The notes under the pieces were generated by a model. It was not told the DNA's origin, searched no databases, and saw only the letters and a list, made by a program, of their open reading frames with translations. Positions 35,899-44,632 of a stretch of DNA of 64,000 nucleotides are shown one piece after another; position 1 is the first letter of the stretch, and the number at the start of each line of letters is the position of its first letter. The stretch is taken from positions 1 to 64,000 of the forward strand of contig JAPLMX010000221.1 in the NCBI GenBank assembly GCA_026386805.1, read 5' to 3'. This DNA is from Phycisphaerae bacterium (lineage in GTDB: Bacteria > Planctomycetota > Phycisphaerae > Sedimentisphaerales > Anaerobacaceae). The translations under genes and the position numbers were made by a program.

Positions 35899-37407
35899 TC
35901 AAAACGGGACCGCTTCCTGCTCGATCTGCGACAGATTCTCGAAGCGTGTGCATTTTTCCCGGAACATCAGCTTGACGGCCCCCGTCGGGCCGTTGCGCTG
36001 CTTGGCGATGATGACTTCCGCCGTATTGTCCGGCTCGTACCCCTCCTCCCCGCGATGATAATAGTCCTCGCGGTGCAACAGCATGACCACGTCCGCATCC
36101 TGTTCGATACTCCCGCTTTCGCGGAGATCGCTCATGCGCGGGCGGTGGTCCTCCCGGCCCTCAGGCGACCGGTTCAACTGGCTGAGCACCACCACCGGAA
36201 CATCGAGCTCGCGCGCCAGGGACTTGAGGTACCGCGAGATCGTCGTGATTTCCTGCTGGCGGGACTCGATCTTCTTGGAGTCGATGTGCATCAACTGGAG
36301 ATAGTCCACGAGGAGGCACCGGATGCCGTGGGCGCTGCGGAGCCGGCGGGCCTTGGCCCGGAGCTCCAGGGGGGTCAGGGCCGACGTGTCATCGATGTAG
36401 ATCGGGGCCTCGGACGTGACCCCGCACGCCTCCACCAGCTTCTGATAGTGCTCCGTGCCGAGCATGCCTTTGCGAACAAGCTGGGCATCGACGCCGCTGT
36501 AGCTGCACAGGAACCGCTCCGCCAACTGCTGTCGGCCCATCTCCAGCGAAAAGATCGCCAGCGGGATTTTCTCGACGATCCCCAGGTGCTCGGCGATGTT
36601 CAGCGCCAGGGCGGTTTTGCCCATGCTGGGCCGGCCGGCGATGATGATCATCTCCCCTTTCTGCAGGCCGCACGTTTTGTCGTCCAGCTCGTAATACCCT
36701 GTCCCCAGCCCGGTGACGTGGGTCCCGTCGCGCTTCTCGATCAGCTCGAAGGTCTTCGTGACGAGATCTTTCAAGGCCACCGCCGAGTTGGTGATCCGCT
36801 TGTCCGTGATGGCGAAGATCTTCCGCTCGGCGTCATCGAGCTTCTCGCCGGCGTCACTGCTCTCGTCGTAAGCGTCTCTCAAGATCTCGGTGGCCGCCGC
36901 GATGGTCTCGCGCAGCAGCATTTTCTCCTTGACGATCTCGGCATAGTATTGGACGTTCGCCGACGAGGGGACGGTCTCGACGATGCGCTGGAGGTACTCC
37001 GAACCGCCGATGGCCTCCATCTGGTTGCCGCGTTCCAGCTCGCTGCGCACCAGGAGGCCATCGATCCCTTCCCCCCGGTTCTTCTCAAACAAGGCGACGA
37101 TGGCGTCAAAGATCAATTGATGCTCGGTATGGTAAAACGCATCGCGCTTGAGCAGCTCGACGACGTCGCCGATGCACCGCGGGTCCACGATCATCGAGCC
37201 GAGCACGGCCGCCTCGGCCCCCAGATCCTGCGGCATGCTGCGCGTCACGGCCAAGTCAGGGACCCGGGACCCCAATCGCGAATCGTCGCGGTTGGGAGCC
37301 CCAACAAACGCGGCAGATCGCGTTTGGGAACCCTCGCCGTTGGTGCTCGAACGAATTGTCCCGGTACCCGCCGGATCCATCGGTTTCTTGCTCTTTCTTT
37401 CTGCCAC
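35899..37407 (-). CDS. dnaB: Replicative DNA helicase DnaB, with repeat-derived insertion
   Basis: A 502-residue hexameric helicase that unwinds DNA at the fork. After a variable start come the N-terminal domain (PQDLGAEAAVLGSMIVDPRC, about residues 59-78), the linker, and the RecA-like motor with Walker A AGRPSMGKT (257-265), Walker B in the CLLVDYLQLM segment and the arginine-finger block SDLRESGSIEQDADVV. Residues about 25-48 are encoded by two palindromes of the CAAACGCGAT repeat family and have no counterpart in normal DnaB; they fall in the flexible N-terminal tail. The start is GTG. bamA follows 41 bases downstream. Confidence 0.96.
   Translation of the reverse strand: MAERKSKKPMDPAGTGTIRSSTNGEGSQTRSAAFVGAPNRDDSRLGSRVPDLAVTRSMPQDLGAEAAVLGSMIVDPRCIGDVVELLKRDAFYHTEHQLIFDAIVALFEKNRGEGIDGLLVRSELERGNQMEAIGGSEYLQRIVETVPSSANVQYYAEIVKEKMLLRETIAAATEILRDAYDESSDAGEKLDDAERKIFAITDKRITNSAVALKDLVTKTFELIEKRDGTHVTGLGTGYYELDDKTCGLQKGEMIIIAGRPSMGKTALALNIAEHLGIVEKIPLAIFSLEMGRQQLAERFLCSYSGVDAQLVRKGMLGTEHYQKLVEACGVTSEAPIYIDDTSALTPLELRAKARRLRSAHGIRCLLVDYLQLMHIDSKKIESRQQEITTISRYLKSLARELDVPVVVLSQLNRSPEGREDHRPRMSDLRESGSIEQDADVVMLLHREDYYHRGEEGYEPDNTAEVIIAKQRNGPTGAVKLMFREKCTRFENLSQIEQEAVPF
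37264..37333. repeat. Double REP-like palindrome inside dnaB
   Basis: CCCAATCGCG-AATCGT-CGCGGTTGGG (37271-37296, one mismatch) is followed by AAACGCG-GCAGAT-CGCGTTT (37306-37325), bounded by GGGACCCC and GGGAACCC. On the coding strand the first palindrome reads PNRDDSRLG, matching the peptide made by the related palindrome in the histidine kinase gene (LKRDGSRLA) in the same frame. Confidence 0.75.
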
Positions 37408-37476
37408 TACAGGCCGCGTAGTAACGAACCTTCCTTATTCAACACGGAGCATACTCACCAGTGCTGATAGGCGGGC

Positions 37477-37505
37477 ATTTTACCGAATGAAACGCTCAGC
37501 GTCAA
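37477..37505 (-). promoter_or_regulatory. Promoter of dnaB
   Basis: On the minus strand TTGACG, 17 bases, TAAAAT. The expected start is about 60 bases before the dnaB GTG. Confidence 0.6.
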
Positions 37506-37710
37506 TTTTTGCGTATTGGGGTAAGGAGACCGGGGACGAGGCACCGGCTTCATGCGTCCCGCGCGGCGAGCCGCTCACCGGCCCGGTGGGCGCGGCGACG
37601 GGCCTTTTCGCTCAGCGCCGATCCCGAGGTCTCGGCGAGACAGTCGAAGTGCAGCGATTGGACCATCCGGGCCCCCAGGGTCTTGGCCATGGCAATCGTC
37701 TCCTATGGGA

Positions 37711-37748
37711 GGATTGCGGATTTGCACAGCGACTGAAATCCGCAATCC
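37711..37748. repeat. Perfect 13-bp inverted repeat
   Basis: GGATTGCGGATTT and AAATCCGCAATCC enclose a 12-base loop. It lies just past the stop of the S9 peptidase gene and could act as its terminator. The right arm runs on into seven-base-phased units (AATCCCA AATCCGC AATCCGC AATCATT), linking it to the heptad hairpins at 51-57 kb. No gene occupies 37506-37766. Confidence 0.65.
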
Positions 37749-37766
37749 CAAATCCGCAATCCGCAA

Positions 37767-39830
37767 TCATTTCAGCCACTGGTCCAGCCAGGCGATTACG
37801 GTTTCGTGCCAGAGGATCGAGTTTTGCGGCTTGAGGACCCAGTGGTTCTCGTCCGGGAAGTACAGCAGCTTACTGGGAATGCCGCGACGCTGCAAGGCGT
37901 TGAAGGTGCCCAGGCCCTGCGTCAGGGCGACGCGGAAATCCTGCCCCCCGTGGACGACCAGCATGGGCGTCTTCCACCGGCCGACAAACCGCAGCGGATT
38001 CTGCTCCTCGTAGGCGGACGGATTGTCCCAGGGAGTCCCCTGGTGGTCCCACTCGGGGAACCACAGCTCCTCGGTATCGAAATAGGCCATTCGCTCGTCG
38101 AGATTGCCGTCATGGTTGACTAAGCAGCGGAACCGCTCGGGCCACTGGCCGGCGATCCAGTTGATCATGTAACCGCCGAACGATGCCCCCAGCGCCCCGA
38201 CCCGGTCGCCATCCATCCAGGGATATCGGGCCAAGGCGGCCGCCAAGCCCTTTTGCAGGTCCACGAGGGGCTTGCCGCCCCAGTCGCCGCGGATCGAGTC
38301 GCAGAACACCTGCCCGTAGCCCGTGGAGCCGTGGAAGTCCACCATCACAACGGCGTACCCCGCCCCGGCGTAGGCCTGCGGGTTCCACCGGTAATGAAAG
38401 ACGTTGTTGAACGAGCCCTGCGGCCCGCCGTGGATCAGAAACGCCACCGGGTACTTCTTGCCGGCGGCGAAATCCACCGGCTTGACGACGTAGACATACA
38501 CCGTCTCATCGTTCCAGCCAAGGAAACTGAACTGCTCGCAGTCCCCCAGGCGGGCGGCGGCGATTTTCTCCTTATTGATGTCCGTCAGCTTCATCACGCC
38601 CGTGCCATCGTCCCGCACGCAGTACAACTCCGCCGGCGCACGCAGGTCACTGAGGCTGTAGACAAGTCGGCCGCTGGTGGTGCTGAAGGAGTGGACGGTC
38701 CCATCCTTGACCATCGTTTGAGTGTAGCCGCTCTTGATATCGATGCAGAACAAAGACTCCTGCCCCGTATTGGCGGCGATGGCGTAGAGGCTCTTGCCGT
38801 CGGCGGACCAGCCAATCGCCGAGGCACTGCGATCCCAGGTCAGCGCCGGGACGCGACTGGCGCCCTCGGGCCAGTCTCGCAGAACGACCTTGAACTGATC
38901 GGACTCGTAGCCCGGCCGGCTCATCGCCAGGTACGCCAGCGTCTTGCCGTCGGGCGAAAAAGCGGGATAGCTATCCCAGGCCTTGTTCTCCTCGGTCAGA
39001 TTTCTCGGTGCGGCCGAGTCATCCACCGGGACATAATAGAGGTCGAAATTCGTGGACCATGCCTCCTCACGGCCGACGTTTTTCGCGCTGAAAACAATCC
39101 CCTTGCCGTCAGGCGTAAAGGCAATCTCCTCTGGGCCGCCAAACGGCTGCGACGGCGTGTCGGCGTCCATGCCCTTGGTCACATCGACGGCCTCGCCGCC
39201 GGCGACCGGCCGCACAAACAGATGCGAGCGGCGGCCGTCCTCCCACGTATCCCAGTGGCGCACGAACAGCGACTCGTAGACCCGCCCGGTAGCCTTGCTC
39301 TTTTCCCGCTCATCAAGCCTGTTCTTGGTGTCCGCAGCGGTCTTGGCGTCGGGAAAGACCTCCATCGTGTAGGCGATGTACTTGCCGTCGCGACAGACCA
39401 GAAGGTTGCCAACGTCCAGCGGTTCCTTCGTCACCTGCCCGGCCTCGCCGCCATCGACGGCGATCTTCCAGACTTGGGACGATCCCGAGCGGTCCGACAC
39501 GAACCAGATCGTCCGGCCGTCGGGACTCCAGCGCGGGTTCGAGTCGGACTGGGGGCTCGACGTGAGCCGGCGCAGCCCCGTGCCGTCCGTGGAGACGATC
39601 CAGAGGTGCGTCCGTCCGCAGTTGGCATCGAGATCGGTCCGGCGCACGGCGAAAACGACGGATTTGCCGTCCGGCGCGACCTGCGGGTCCGTGATCCGGT
39701 CCATCGCCAGCATGTCATGCACCGAGAACGGATGCGTCGAACCGGCGACAGGCTGGGCCATGCCCCGATCCGCGACGCCACAGACACCCATGAAGAAACA
39801 GACAAGAGCCTCGAACAGAACAAGCCGCAC
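37767..39830 (-). CDS. Exported S9-family (dipeptidyl/acylaminoacyl) peptidase
   Basis: A serine peptidase of about 687 residues. A signal peptide (LVLFEALVCFFMGVCGVADR) precedes FSVHDMLAMDRITDPQVAPD, an N-terminal seven-bladed propeller with TolB-like repeats (SPDGKTLAYL, TPDGKGIVFSAKN), and a C-terminal alpha/beta-hydrolase: the Ser in GASFGGYMINW, the Asp in VVHGGQDFRV, the His in PDENHWVLKP. It cleaves short peptides in the periplasm. The open frame extends further up, but that part is encoded by a dispersed palindrome, so I start at GTG 39830, which has AAAGGTG in front. Confidence 0.9.
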   Translation of the reverse strand: MRLVLFEALVCFFMGVCGVADRGMAQPVAGSTHPFSVHDMLAMDRITDPQVAPDGKSVVFAVRRTDLDANCGRTHLWIVSTDGTGLRRLTSSPQSDSNPRWSPDGRTIWFVSDRSGSSQVWKIAVDGGEAGQVTKEPLDVGNLLVCRDGKYIAYTMEVFPDAKTAADTKNRLDEREKSKATGRVYESLFVRHWDTWEDGRRSHLFVRPVAGGEAVDVTKGMDADTPSQPFGGPEEIAFTPDGKGIVFSAKNVGREEAWSTNFDLYYVPVDDSAAPRNLTEENKAWDSYPAFSPDGKTLAYLAMSRPGYESDQFKVVLRDWPEGASRVPALTWDRSASAIGWSADGKSLYAIAANTGQESLFCIDIKSGYTQTMVKDGTVHSFSTTSGRLVYSLSDLRAPAELYCVRDDGTGVMKLTDINKEKIAAARLGDCEQFSFLGWNDETVYVYVVKPVDFAAGKKYPVAFLIHGGPQGSFNNVFHYRWNPQAYAGAGYAVVMVDFHGSTGYGQVFCDSIRGDWGGKPLVDLQKGLAAALARYPWMDGDRVGALGASFGGYMINWIAGQWPERFRCLVNHDGNLDERMAYFDTEELWFPEWDHQGTPWDNPSAYEEQNPLRFVGRWKTPMLVVHGGQDFRVALTQGLGTFNALQRRGIPSKLLYFPDENHWVLKPQNSILWHETVIAWLDQWLK

Positions 39831-39837
39831 GTGTTGC

Positions 39838-39912
39838 ACCTTTGTCACCCCTGCGAAGGCAGGGGTCCAGGAACGCCGAGGCGCAGGCGGATTCGTGCTT
39901 TCGCAGGAATGA
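39838..39912. repeat. Dispersed palindrome (CACCCCTGCGAAGGCAGGGG type)
   Basis: GTCACCCCTGCGAAGGCAGG continues into GTCCAGGAACGCC and is answered by TTTCGCAGGAATGAC. Repeats of this wording are widespread in environmental genomes. Here one overlaps the apparent 5' end of the S9 peptidase frame, giving a false N-terminal extension (TPAFAGVT). Confidence 0.65.
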
Positions 39913-39989
39913 CGTGGTGCAGCAGCCCTCCGCCAGACCATCATCGTGGCAGAAGGTGTAGACACGCCAGGAATGGTGCCGCGCATGAA

Positions 39990-41756
39990 TTAGTCCTTTA
40001 ATTCGGGGTTGGCGATTTCCGACGTGAGCGGAGCCGCCGCGGGTGCCCGGCGGGACCGGAAATCCTCGATTCGCGAAGACGCCGCCCCGCTCTTCGATCC
40101 GGGGCCGGACTGGGCTGCCAAACGCGATCCATCGCGTTTGAGGTCCCCCTCCGCCGGCCGAAACGTGATCGGCAGATCGAGCCAGAAGGTCGAGCCGACA
40201 CCGACCTCGCTCCGCAACCCGACGGACCCGGCCAGCATCCCCGCCAGCTCCCGGCTGATGGCCAAGCCCAGGCCGCTGCCGGGCGCCTCACGCGTCAGCG
40301 AGCCGTCCGCCTGCCGGAACTGCTCGAAGATCAATTCCTGGTCCTCTTTCGCGATGCCGCAGCCGGTGTCCGTGACGGCGATCCGCACCGTTTTGTCGTC
40401 CGGCATCGAGGCGCGAACGTCGATCCGGCCCCTGAGGGGCGTGAATTTCACGGCGTTGCTCAGGAAATTGTACAGAACCTGCTGCACCTTGCCGGCATCG
40501 GTCGAGATCAGAGGCACCGTCGGGCTGACGTCCAGGTAGATCCTGATCTTCTTCTTTCGCGCCAGCAGAGAGAACGACGAGACGGCGGACTCGCAAATCT
40601 GCAAGATCGACGCCTGCTCGACGTGCAGCCCCATCTTGCCGGCCTGCGTCTTGGCCAAATCCAGCAGGTCGTTGATCATGGTCAGCAGGCGATTGCCGCT
40701 GGTAATGATGTTCTCCGCGTAGCGCTGCCCCTTCTCCCGCTTGAGCAGGCCGGGCTTCTCGCGGAGCACCTGGGCGAATCCGAGGATCGCGTTGAGGGGC
40801 GTGCGGAACTCGTGGGACATGTTCGCCAGAAACTCGCTCTTGAGCTTGTTGGCCTTGAATAGCTCGATGTTGCTCTTGGACAGCTCGATGATCTTGGCGT
40901 CGAGCCGGTGGTTGGCCTCGCGCAGATCCTCCTGGGCCGCTTGGAGGTGGTCGAGCATGTGGTTGAAGGCCTCGGCCAGTTTCTCGTATTCATCGCCCGT
41001 GGCGATGGAGCTGCGAACATCCAGAGTTCCCTCGGCGACGTTGTTGGCCAGTGCCCGCAACTGGCGAATCGGCCGCAGAATCACCCGCTGCGTGATCCAG
41101 TAGAACGCCACGACCGCGCCGGCAAGACCGATAATCCCAGCCATGACGGTCCAGATGCGGTTCATGAACATCATCTTGCGAAGCTCACCGCCGACGCCGC
41201 GCGACCGGACGAACGCCGCCCCCACGGCCTCCTGCAGGGAAAACGCCCCCGCGGAGCCCTGCGGGTTGTGGCAGCTTACGCAGCCTTCCGTCGCACGAAA
41301 CAGCCGGACGTAGTCGCTTTGCAGGACGCCATTGACCCGGGTCAGCGACAAGGCCTCATCCCGATTGCCGCTGGCCCGAACCGTATCCAGCAGCTTTGCC
41401 CGCACGCCGGTCAGATCCGCCAACTCGTTTTTGGGCTGGTCCTTGCGAAAGCGGATCCACACGAAGCTGTGCTCGTTGGGGTCCTTCGCCGTCCCTCGGT
41501 CGCTCAGCTCGGGCAGCTTGATACCGCCGGAAGGCCCCGGCTGGAAATGGGAGCGGAGCATGGAATCGGCTTTGGCCTTGTTCGTGTCCAGCAGCACTTT
41601 ATAGGTCAGTTGCCGCATCCAGATGTAGGGGATGAGCAAGGCAATCGCGAGGCTGAACAGCACCGCCGAGCCGAACATGAGCCGGCACTTTGCCGCCAAA
41701 GACAGCGGCGTCAGGTGCAGCAGCCGCAGAACTCGTTGAACTATCGCGCCAATCAT
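39990..41756 (-). CDS. Sensor histidine kinase with c-type haem motif
   Basis: A 588-residue membrane kinase. Transmembrane segments are near residues 28-48 and 201-222. The periplasmic part between them is DUF3365/Tll0287-like and holds a haem-c attachment motif CVSCH (Cys159, Cys162, His163). A HAMP domain follows, then HisKA with phospho-acceptor His315 (NMSHEFRTPLNAI) and a HATPase with N box NFLSNAVKF, G1 DTGCGIA and G2 GSGLGLA. It probably senses redox state or a gas. No response regulator is adjacent. Residues 539-546 (LKRDGSRL) in the C-terminal tail come from a CAAACGCGAT palindrome; the tail itself looks disordered. Confidence 0.92.
   Translation of the reverse strand: MIGAIVQRVLRLLHLTPLSLAAKCRLMFGSAVLFSLAIALLIPYIWMRQLTYKVLLDTNKAKADSMLRSHFQPGPSGGIKLPELSDRGTAKDPNEHSFVWIRFRKDQPKNELADLTGVRAKLLDTVRASGNRDEALSLTRVNGVLQSDYVRLFRATEGCVSCHNPQGSAGAFSLQEAVGAAFVRSRGVGGELRKMMFMNRIWTVMAGIIGLAGAVVAFYWITQRVILRPIRQLRALANNVAEGTLDVRSSIATGDEYEKLAEAFNHMLDHLQAAQEDLREANHRLDAKIIELSKSNIELFKANKLKSEFLANMSHEFRTPLNAILGFAQVLREKPGLLKREKGQRYAENIITSGNRLLTMINDLLDLAKTQAGKMGLHVEQASILQICESAVSSFSLLARKKKIRIYLDVSPTVPLISTDAGKVQQVLYNFLSNAVKFTPLRGRIDVRASMPDDKTVRIAVTDTGCGIAKEDQELIFEQFRQADGSLTREAPGSGLGLAISRELAGMLAGSVGLRSEVGVGSTFWLDLPITFRPAEGDLKRDGSRLAAQSGPGSKSGAASSRIEDFRSRRAPAAAPLTSEIANPELKD
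40119..40140. repeat. Perfect REP-like palindrome inside the kinase gene
   Basis: CAAACGCGAT-CC-ATCGCGTTTG, 10-bp perfect arms, lies in the coding region for the C-terminal tail. It is the cleanest member of the family also found at 21043, 37271/37306 and 50770. Confidence 0.75.
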
Positions 41757-42025
41757 CGATCATCCGTCATCCGGTGTGGGCCATACTTTGTTCAGCCTCT
41801 CTATTGTCGCACAGATGACAGATTTTTTCAACCGCAAGATGCAGACGGCGTCGCCGCACAGTTACCACACTGGTCTCGATTCTCGCAAGGTTGTCATCCT
41901 GAACGGAGCGAAGCGGAGTGAAAAATCTGGGCCGCGACCTTGAGAGACCTCTCATTCGGTGGCCAGATTCCTTCGCCTTCGGCTCAGGATGACAGACTAC
42001 TTTCGCATGGCTGTCCCCAACCGTG
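41757..42025. repeat. Spacer with opposed TCATCCTGA repeats
   Basis: TCATCCTGAACGGAGCGAAG (41893-41912) and the reverse arm TTCGCCTTCGGCTCAGGATG (41971-41990) face each other about 60 bases apart. No gene is seen between the kinase and aspS. Confidence 0.55.
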
Positions 42026-43837
42026 TCAGGCCTGCTCGGGCGGCTGCTCCACGGCGTGCAGGTGCTTTCGGACCCGCAGGTTCAACTCGTCGAGCTGCTT
42101 TTGATCGACGTCGCTGGGTGCCCCCGTCATCAGGCACTGGCCCTTTTGCGTCTTGGGGAATGCGATCACGTCGCGGATGTTGTCGGTGCCGGTCAGCAGC
42201 ATGGTGAGCCGGTCCAGGCCGAAGGCAATGCCGCCGTGCGGCGGGGTGCCGTAGTCCAGGGCCTTGAGGAAGAAGCCGAACCGCGACTGGGCCTGCTCGC
42301 GCGTGATCTTGAGCAGGTCGAAGACCTTCTGCTGCACCTCGGGCCGGTGGATACGAATACTGCCGCCGCCGATCTCGTTGCCGTTGAGGACGATATCGTA
42401 GGCCTGGGACCGGATGTGCAGAGGATCGGTCTCCAGCTTGGGCAGGTCTTCCGGCACCGGGGCCGTAAACGGATGATGTACGGAATCGCACCGCTTCTCG
42501 TCCTCGTTCCACTCGAACAGCGGGAAATCGACGACCCAGACGAATTCGAACCGGCTCGGATCGTACATTTTCAGGTCCCGGCCCAGCCGGCTGCGGAGCG
42601 GTGCCAGGGCCTTGTTGACCTGCGACTCCTTGTCGGCCACGAGCAGGATCACGTCGCCGTCCTTGGCGTCAAATCGCTGCACCAGCTCTTTTTGCTGTTC
42701 GGGGGTGAAGAACTTGCCGAGGCCGCCGACAAACGTGGGGGTCTGGCCGTCCATTTTGATCTTGCCCCAGGACAGGCCCTTGGCGCCGTAGTCCATGACG
42801 AGCCCCGTGAGGGACTTGTCAATATCGGCCCGTGAAAGCATGTCCCCGGCCGGGGCGCAGAGCCCCTTGACCACTCCGCCGCTCTCGACGGTGGAGGTGA
42901 ACACCTTGAACGTGCTCTGGCGGGCCAGGTCGGAGACATCTTTGAGCTTCATGCCGAACCGCAGGTCCGGGCGGTCGATGCCGTAATCCGCCACGGCCTC
43001 CGGGTACGGCATCCTCCGCATCGGCAGTTTCACGTCAACCCCGAGGATTTCCCTCCAGATCAGGGCGACCAGCTTCTCGCTGATGCTGATCACGTCGTCC
43101 GTGTTGACGAAGCTCATCTCGACGTCGATCTGGGTAAACTCGGCTTGCCGGTCGGCCCGCGGGTCCTCATCGCGGAAGCACCGGACAATCTGAAAATACC
43201 TGTCCAGGCCGCTCATCATCAGGATTTGCTTGAACAACTGCGGCGACTGCGGCAGGGCGTAGAACGTGTTCTTGACCAGTCGGCAGGGCACAAGGAAGTC
43301 CCGCGCCCCTTCGGGCGTGCTCTTGCCGAGCATGGGGGTCTCGATCTCCCAGAACCCGTTGTCATCGAAGTACTTGCGGACGAGAGTCGTCACGCGATGG
43401 CGGGTCTTGAGCCGCTGCTGCATCTCCGGCCGGCGAAGATCGATATAGCGGTAGACGAGTCGGGTCTCTTCGTTGGTCTTGCTCTCGCCGTCGGTCTCGA
43501 ACGGCGGGGTCTTGGCCATGTTCAGGACGTCGAACTGGTCCACGATCACTTCGATCTGCCCGGTGGCCAGCTTGGGGTTTTCCAATCCTTCGCCCCTGGG
43601 GCGAACGGTGCCGCTGGCGACGACGACCCACTCGCACCGCACCGTTCGGGCCAGCCGGTGTGCCTCCGGCCGCACCTCCGGGTCAAACACCAACTGCGTC
43701 AGCCCCTCGCGGTCGCGCAGATCGAAGAACACCAGGTTCCCGTGGTCCCGATACGACTGGACCCAGCCGGACAGAACGACCTTCTTGCCGGCATCTTCCA
43801 GCCGGAGCTCGCCGCAATTGTTTGTTCTCTTGAGCAT
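42026..43837 (-). CDS. aspS: Aspartyl-tRNA synthetase
   Basis: A 603-residue bacterial-type class II synthetase that charges tRNA-Asp (and possibly tRNA-Asn). The N-terminal OB fold binds the anticodon ([20 protein letters not shown]). The catalytic core has motif 2 [20 protein letters not shown] and motif 3 GIAFGLDRL. The bacterial GAD insertion sits between them (about residues 290-410). Length matches the family (about 590). Whether it is discriminating cannot be told; no gatCAB genes are in the window. Confidence 0.97.
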   Translation of the reverse strand: MLKRTNNCGELRLEDAGKKVVLSGWVQSYRDHGNLVFFDLRDREGLTQLVFDPEVRPEAHRLARTVRCEWVVVASGTVRPRGEGLENPKLATGQIEVIVDQFDVLNMAKTPPFETDGESKTNEETRLVYRYIDLRRPEMQQRLKTRHRVTTLVRKYFDDNGFWEIETPMLGKSTPEGARDFLVPCRLVKNTFYALPQSPQLFKQILMMSGLDRYFQIVRCFRDEDPRADRQAEFTQIDVEMSFVNTDDVISISEKLVALIWREILGVDVKLPMRRMPYPEAVADYGIDRPDLRFGMKLKDVSDLARQSTFKVFTSTVESGGVVKGLCAPAGDMLSRADIDKSLTGLVMDYGAKGLSWGKIKMDGQTPTFVGGLGKFFTPEQQKELVQRFDAKDGDVILLVADKESQVNKALAPLRSRLGRDLKMYDPSRFEFVWVVDFPLFEWNEDEKRCDSVHHPFTAPVPEDLPKLETDPLHIRSQAYDIVLNGNEIGGGSIRIHRPEVQQKVFDLLKITREQAQSRFGFFLKALDYGTPPHGGIAFGLDRLTMLLTGTDNIRDVIAFPKTQKGQCLMTGAPSDVDQKQLDELNLRVRKHLHAVEQPPEQA

Positions 43838-44125
43838 AGTGATTTCTCTCGCGAGTATTAACCCAAGTAATCACTGGGGATAATCTGTCAAAAAACGAGA
43901 TCCGTGAGGATAATCGAACCAGTCCGGCGCGTCAATATGGCTGTTCCTAATACTTCAATTCAGGTAAAGCCCCAAGCCCGCCCGGCGCGAAGCCGGGTAG
44001 GAGTTTCGCCGGCTCACACTATCGGCAGCTTTCCCCACCGCCTCTACTATTATCGTTGCTGCATGGCAGCGTCCCCAAAAGCCATGCAACCGGGCCGCGT
44101 GACCACTTTTTTCCCCGAATTCTGC
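43838..44125. other. Non-coding spacer
   Basis: A short hairpin-like GCCCGGCGCGAAGCCGGG occurs near 43980. No gene is supported. The last bases lead into the yezD promoter. Confidence 0.4.
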
Positions 44126-44165
44126 TTGACAACAGAACCTGGACCTAATATCATAGTATGACTAT
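44126..44165 (+). promoter_or_regulatory. Promoter and palindromic operator before the sulfur cluster
   Basis: TTGACA (44126-44131), 17 bases, TATCAT (44149-44154). The palindrome ATAGT-ATG-ACTAT (44153-44165) overlaps the end of the -10 box and the expected start point, where a repressor would block transcription. It lies 75 bases before the small YezD-like gene. Confidence 0.65.
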
Positions 44166-44239
44166 AGGAATGATATGATATCGTCTCGTGCAATCGGGCC
44201 GTAGAGGTCAATGGCTCACGGGCCGAAGGCTCCTGAGAA

Positions 44240-44443
44240 ATGACGGGAACAATGGTCAACAAGCAAGAATCCCGGAACGTGCCGACGGACGCCGTGATAC
44301 AGGGGCTCAAGAAGGCCATTGAGGCGTTGAAGTATGGGATGATCATCATCAAGGTGCATAACGGCAAGATCGCCCAGGTGGAAATAACGGAGAAAAGACG
44401 GTTCAACGAACCACTGGAGTTCGAGAAAGGGGATGGTATCTAA
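44240..44443 (+). CDS. YezD-family (DUF2292) small protein
   Basis: A 67-residue protein: after a variable start, the conserved part is AIEALKYGMIIIKVHNGKIA then QVEITEKRRF. This matches DUF2292/YezD, which in other bacteria is often next to sulfate or sulfonate assimilation genes. The molecular function is unknown; the size and predicted helix-strand-strand fold suggest a small regulator. Here it precedes a cysteine-methionine cluster, which fits that association. A second ATG at 44252 is also possible. Confidence 0.75.
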   Translation: MTGTMVNKQESRNVPTDAVIQGLKKAIEALKYGMIIIKVHNGKIAQVEITEKRRFNEPLEFEKGDGI

Positions 44444-44445
44444 AG

Positions 44446-44502
44446 TAGCACGGGCTTCCAGCCCGTGATTCCGGATCCATGGGCAGGATGCCCATGCTAC
44501 GG
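44446..44502. repeat. Composite palindromic repeat (copy 2)
   Basis: AGCACGGGCTTCCAGCCCGT is followed by GATTCCGGATCCATGGGC and GCCCATGCTAC. It is the same element as at 21026-21110 but without the inner CAAACGCGA palindrome. It sits between yezD and the DUF3034 gene and could form two hairpins in the transcript. Confidence 0.65.
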
Positions 44503-44632
44503 GAGGAAACGAAGCATACGTTCACCAGGCCGACTGGACAACGTGTCAGAGAATTCACTTATCAACGGTCAATTACGGGGGTTTGACCAGTTCACTGGAA
44601 AGCCCGGACTATTATAGAGAAGGGGATTTCCT

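Noticed and set aside
39831-39986. N-terminal extension of the S9 peptidase
   Set aside because: These codons are encoded by a dispersed palindrome (TPAFAGVT type) and lie before a clean signal peptide with its own ribosome binding site.
44503-44632. SAM or cobalamin riboswitch ahead of the methionine cluster
   Set aside because: No conserved riboswitch core was visible between yezD and the DUF3034 gene or before metY, only palindromic repeats and a 7-bp hairpin.
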